A DNA stretch of 15,867 nucleotides from JBEBXQ01 sp040391535 (GTDB lineage: Bacteria > Bacteroidota > Bacteroidia > Cytophagales > Spirosomataceae), in assembly GCA_040391535.1 (NCBI GenBank), contig JBEBXQ010000115.1, positions 1 to 15,867 on the forward strand, written 5' to 3'. The notes under the pieces were generated by a model. That model worked only from the letters and a program-made list of their open reading frames with translations. It had not been told where the DNA came from and did not search any database. Position 1 is the stretch's first letter, and every line of letters starts with the position of its first letter. A program made the translations under genes and the position numbers. This document shows positions 13,411 to 15,867 of this stretch, piece by piece.

Positions 13411-14271
13411 ATGAACCTGAAACCACAATTCCGAACCATTATTATTTCTGATGTGCATCTGGGTACCGAAGGATCCAGGGCAAGGGAAGCGGCAACATTT
13501 CTGAAAACCTATTCCTGTGAACGCCTGATCCTGAACGGTGATATTGTGGACGGCTGGCAGTTGAAGAAATATGGCTCCTGGAAAAAGAAGCATACTTCTT
13601 TTATTAAAGCCATCCTGAAGATGATAGACGAATGGGATACGAAAGTGATTTATATCCGTGGCAATCACGATGATTTTCTGGACCAGATGCTGCCTATGCG
13701 GATGGGTAAGAATTTTGAAATCAGGCGGGAATACCTGCTTAAATCTGAGGGCCAGGTGTATTATGTCACACACGGAGATATTTTCGATACGATTAACAAT
13801 CATTTCAAATGGTTGGCCTATCTGGGAGATTTTGGCTATACTTTTCTGTTATGGCTGAATAAAAAATACAATCAGTACAGAGTACGGCGAGGTTTACCTT
13901 ATTATTCACTTTCCAGGACTATCAAGAAAAAAGTAAAAGTGGCTGTCAGTTACATTTCAGATTTTGAAGAAAAACTGACTGATCTGGCCAGGTCAAAGGA
14001 TTGTGACGGAGTTATTTGCGGGCACATTCATCATCCGGCTATCCGTGATATTGGTGGTATACGCTATATGAATTCAGGAGACTGGGTGGAGACGATGAGT
14101 GCACTCGTGGAAGACCATGAAGGGAACTGGAGTCTGCTCTATTATAATACCGCTGGTGATTTTTCAAGACAAGGTGTAACCGATGATCCGTTTTTCAATA
14201 GCGGAAAAGAATCTAGAATCGCTGCTTTTTCAAGGATTCAGTCTTACCTCAATTTCCCTTCCGACCGCTGA
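13411..14271 (+). CDS. Calcineurin-like metallophosphoesterase (LpxH-like UDP-2,3-diacylglucosamine hydrolase family)
   Basis: A 286-residue cytoplasmic protein with the complete two-metal phosphoesterase motif set: SDVHLG (D14, H16), NGDIVDG (G43, D44), RGNHDDF (N85, H86), THGD (H121) and CGHIHHP (H205, H207). The spacing and SDVHLGT start resemble UDP-2,3-diacylglucosamine pyrophosphatase-like proteins of Bacteroidota. LpxH itself cleaves UDP-diacylglucosamine to lipid X in lipid A synthesis. Whether this copy is the LpxH of the organism or a paralogue on another nucleotide-linked lipid cannot be told here. It is followed directly by a glycosyltransferase gene, 9 bp away, so the two probably act in one glycolipid or envelope step. 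Confidence 0.88.
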   Translation: MNLKPQFRTIIISDVHLGTEGSRAREAATFLKTYSCERLILNGDIVDGWQLKKYGSWKKKHTSFIKAILKMIDEWDTKVIYIRGNHDDFLDQMLPMRMGKNFEIRREYLLKSEGQVYYVTHGDIFDTINNHFKWLAYLGDFGYTFLLWLNKKYNQYRVRRGLPYYSLSRTIKKKVKVAVSYISDFEEKLTDLARSKDCDGVICGHIHHPAIRDIGGIRYMNSGDWVETMSALVEDHEGNWSLLYYNTAGDFSRQGVTDDPFFNSGKESRIAAFSRIQSYLNFPSDR

Positions 14272-14280
14272 TTGATTGGT

Positions 14281-15372
14281 ATGAAAGTGCTGTTTATTGT
14301 ACAGGGGGAGGGCAGAGGGCATTTATTTCAGGCTCTGGCACTGAAACAGATGATGGATACCGGTACTTATATATTGGTTGGGGTTTTGGTCGGTACAACC
14401 AAAGACCGGAGTTTTCCGGAAGGCTTTATCAATGATATTAAGGCTCCGGTAACTACTTTCCTGAGCCCGGCTCTGAAATACAATACCGGCGCCGGTAAAG
14501 GGGTAAATATGAAGCAGACACTATTCCTGAACCTTAAACAAATACCGGCTTTTGCAAAAAGCCTGCAGACGATCCATCAGACAGTAAATCGTCTTAAGCC
14601 TGATGTTATTATTAATTTCTACGAACTGCTCACTGGCTTTTATTGTTTCTGTTACCGGCCGGTGATTCCGGTTGTCAGTATTGGCCATCAATACCTGATG
14701 AACCATCCTGAATTTGTTTTTCCTGAAAAGCAGACTTTCCAGAAGCAGCTATTACGGCTGAATAACCGGATGACTGCCTTTGGGTCGGTCAGAAGACTGG
14801 CTTTGTCGTTTCGTTATATGCCCGACTGCCCTGATAGGAATTTATATGTTATTCCCCCGCTTATAAGAGAAGAGGTGCGTGCAATGGAGGTAAGCCATGG
14901 TAATTATATCCTGGTTTATCTGACGCATCCGTCGCTACAGCAGCAGATCATCGACTGGCATGTGGGTAATCCCGATATTATGATCCATTGCTTTGGATCG
15001 TTTTCGCAGGAAAAACCGCTTATATATTATAGTGACTTTCTTGTATTTCACCAGATTGACAGTACCCGATATCTTCAAATGATGGCATCCTGTCGGGCAT
15101 TGGCTACCACTGCCGGTTTTGAGTCGGTCAGTGAAGCCATGTTATTCAATAAACCGGTGCTGATGGTGCCCGTTCCGGGTCATTATGAGCAGGCGTGTAA
15201 TGCCATAGACGGGCAGGTGGCCGGAGCAGGAGTTGCAGGCAAAACCTTTGATCTTTCACTACTGATCAACTATATACCCCGTCACTCTGCTTCTCATGAC
15301 GTTTATGAGCGATGGTTAACCACAGAAAGGCGAAAAATACTGACGCTGCTTTTTAATGTGAAAGGAAAGTAA
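14281..15372 (+). CDS. GT-B fold glycosyltransferase
   Basis: I start at the ATG at 14281 (363 residues), giving MKVLFIVQGEGRGHLFQALA, the glycine-rich N-terminal loop (GEGRGH, residues 9-14) of MurG/UGT-type GT-B enzymes. A TTG nine bases earlier, directly after the preceding stop, is less likely. The C-terminal donor-binding part has TTAGFESVSEAMLFNKPVLM (from about residue 276) followed by PVPGHYEQACNA, the familiar pattern binding the nucleotide-sugar. The protein has no signal peptide, and its basic, aromatic-rich middle could touch the membrane. Pairing with the metallophosphoesterase suggests glycosylation of a lipid or envelope precursor. Donor and acceptor are unknown. Confidence 0.85.
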   Translation: MKVLFIVQGEGRGHLFQALALKQMMDTGTYILVGVLVGTTKDRSFPEGFINDIKAPVTTFLSPALKYNTGAGKGVNMKQTLFLNLKQIPAFAKSLQTIHQTVNRLKPDVIINFYELLTGFYCFCYRPVIPVVSIGHQYLMNHPEFVFPEKQTFQKQLLRLNNRMTAFGSVRRLALSFRYMPDCPDRNLYVIPPLIREEVRAMEVSHGNYILVYLTHPSLQQQIIDWHVGNPDIMIHCFGSFSQEKPLIYYSDFLVFHQIDSTRYLQMMASCRALATTAGFESVSEAMLFNKPVLMVPVPGHYEQACNAIDGQVAGAGVAGKTFDLSLLINYIPRHSASHDVYERWLTTERRKILTLLFNVKGK

Positions 15373-15436
15373 ATAAGGAGATATCCGTGTATTTATTCTT
15401 TAATATTTACTTAACAGATAGTTGATATAACTGATA

Positions 15437-15444
15437 TATTTTTG
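15437..15444 (+). promoter_or_regulatory. Candidate -7 box upstream of the SusC-like gene
   Basis: TATTTTTG matches TAnnTTTG and would give a leader of about 165 nt, a length often seen for SusC-type genes. No TTG stands at the right distance upstream, and the surrounding region (15373-15613) is very AT-rich, so a chance match is quite possible. Nothing else was recognised in this gap apart from a weak CTAC-TTTTT-GTAG hairpin near 15466. Confidence 0.3.
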
Positions 15445-15613
15445 TGCCCTCAATGGTAACAATGCTACTTTTTGTAGTATTTTACCAAATTTTGAGATTA
15501 TTGTAAAATGCCATTTAAAATTTTATGAAAACAAATTTTATTTTATTAAAATTGTATAAAATGCAAAATTCCCCCCTTTTAACTATTTTTAAAATCCAAC
15601 TTTCTGCCCATTT

Positions 15614-15867
15614 ATGAAAAAGCTCTTACTTACTTTAAGTGTACTGCTGTTTCTCTCCTGTTGCCCAGGCTTCAGTCAGATTGAGATTACAGGCAAAGTA
15701 ACCGATTCAAAAGGTGGAAATTTACCGGGAGTGAATGTCCTGGTTAAAAATTCCACAACAGGATCAATCACCGATCAGGATGGCCGCTATTCAATTACCG
15801 CGTCTTCTGATCAGTCCGTTCTGGTGTTCTCCTTTATTGGTTTTGCGTCACAGGAAATACCGGTGAA
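15614..15867 (+). CDS. SusC/RagA-type TonB-dependent outer-membrane receptor, N-terminal part only
   Basis: The ORF starts at the ATG at 15614 and is open to the window edge (84 codons). The signal peptide is MKKLLLTLSVLLFLSCCPGF, with cleavage near SQ. It is followed by a carboxypeptidase-regulatory-like domain: ITGKVTDSKGGNLPGVNVLV, then TTGSITDQDGRYSI and LVFSFIGFASQEI. This is the standard N-terminal domain of SusC/RagA receptors, which import glycans or peptides with a SusD lipoprotein. A short TonB-linked or DUF5686-like protein could start the same way, but the SusC reading is by far the commonest. The plug, barrel and any SusD partner are outside the window. Confidence 0.85.
   Translation, partial: MKKLLLTLSVLLFLSCCPGFSQIEITGKVTDSKGGNLPGVNVLVKNSTTGSITDQDGRYSITASSDQSVLVFSFIGFASQEIPV

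Noticed and set aside
13306..13803. 165-residue minus-strand ORF over the divergent region
   Set aside because: It covers the start of the metallophosphoesterase, which carries all catalytic motifs; the minus-strand product shows no recognisable feature.

Overview
This window looks like chromosome of a Bacteroidota bacterium, most likely of the Cytophagales (Dyadobacter/Spirosoma-like; the genus is a guess). The grounds are several TAnnTTTG-type -7 promoter boxes, A-rich start regions without Shine-Dalgarno sequences, a SusC/RagA-type receptor start at the right edge, a histidine kinase with an HDFNTPL phosphoacceptor box, and a secreted HEAT-repeat/DUF1080 protein.

Left part (1-6190), sugar-oxidation genes. 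On the minus strand a Tat-exported Gfo/Idh/MocA oxidoreductase (3822-2536) is followed 43 bp later by a large secreted HEAT-repeat protein with a C-terminal 3-keto-disaccharide hydrolase (DUF1080) domain that runs off the window (2492-1). A secreted ThuA-domain protein lies on the plus strand (5117-6124). These three families recur together in 3-keto-glycoside metabolism. Between them sits a small secreted beta-rich protein (4478-4116) with a clear promoter and terminator. Upstream of it is a noncoding region with six degenerate TTG-N7/8-CAA elements (4587-4848).

Middle part (6150-11654), the most interesting block. It is a likely operon headed by an Fe-S type Rrf2 (NsrR/IscR-like) regulator. 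It continues with an unusual cbb3-type heme-copper oxidase subunit I carrying a 240-residue N-terminal extension, a CcoO-cytochrome c fusion, two small membrane proteins I do not recognise, a RIC/YtfE/ScdA di-iron repair protein and a YeaO-like DUF488 protein. Nearly the same 23-bp motif lies in front of the regulator and in front of the oxidase gene, next to a TATATTTG promoter. This suggests an autoregulated repressor circuit. The presence of RIC and an Fe-S Rrf2 protein points to nitric oxide or nitrosative/oxidative stress. The oxidase keeps all six heme/CuB histidines and the active-site tyrosine of cbb3 oxidases but has Gln where cbb3 enzymes have a conserved Glu. Whether it reduces O2, NO or both cannot be settled from sequence.

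Right part (11853-15867). An orphan membrane sensor histidine kinase (minus strand) is divergent from a two-gene unit: an LpxH-like metallophosphoesterase and a GT-B glycosyltransferase, probably acting on cell-envelope glycolipid. The window ends in the first 84 codons of a SusC-like TonB-dependent receptor. I saw no tRNA, rRNA, CRISPR array, insertion sequence or phage gene.
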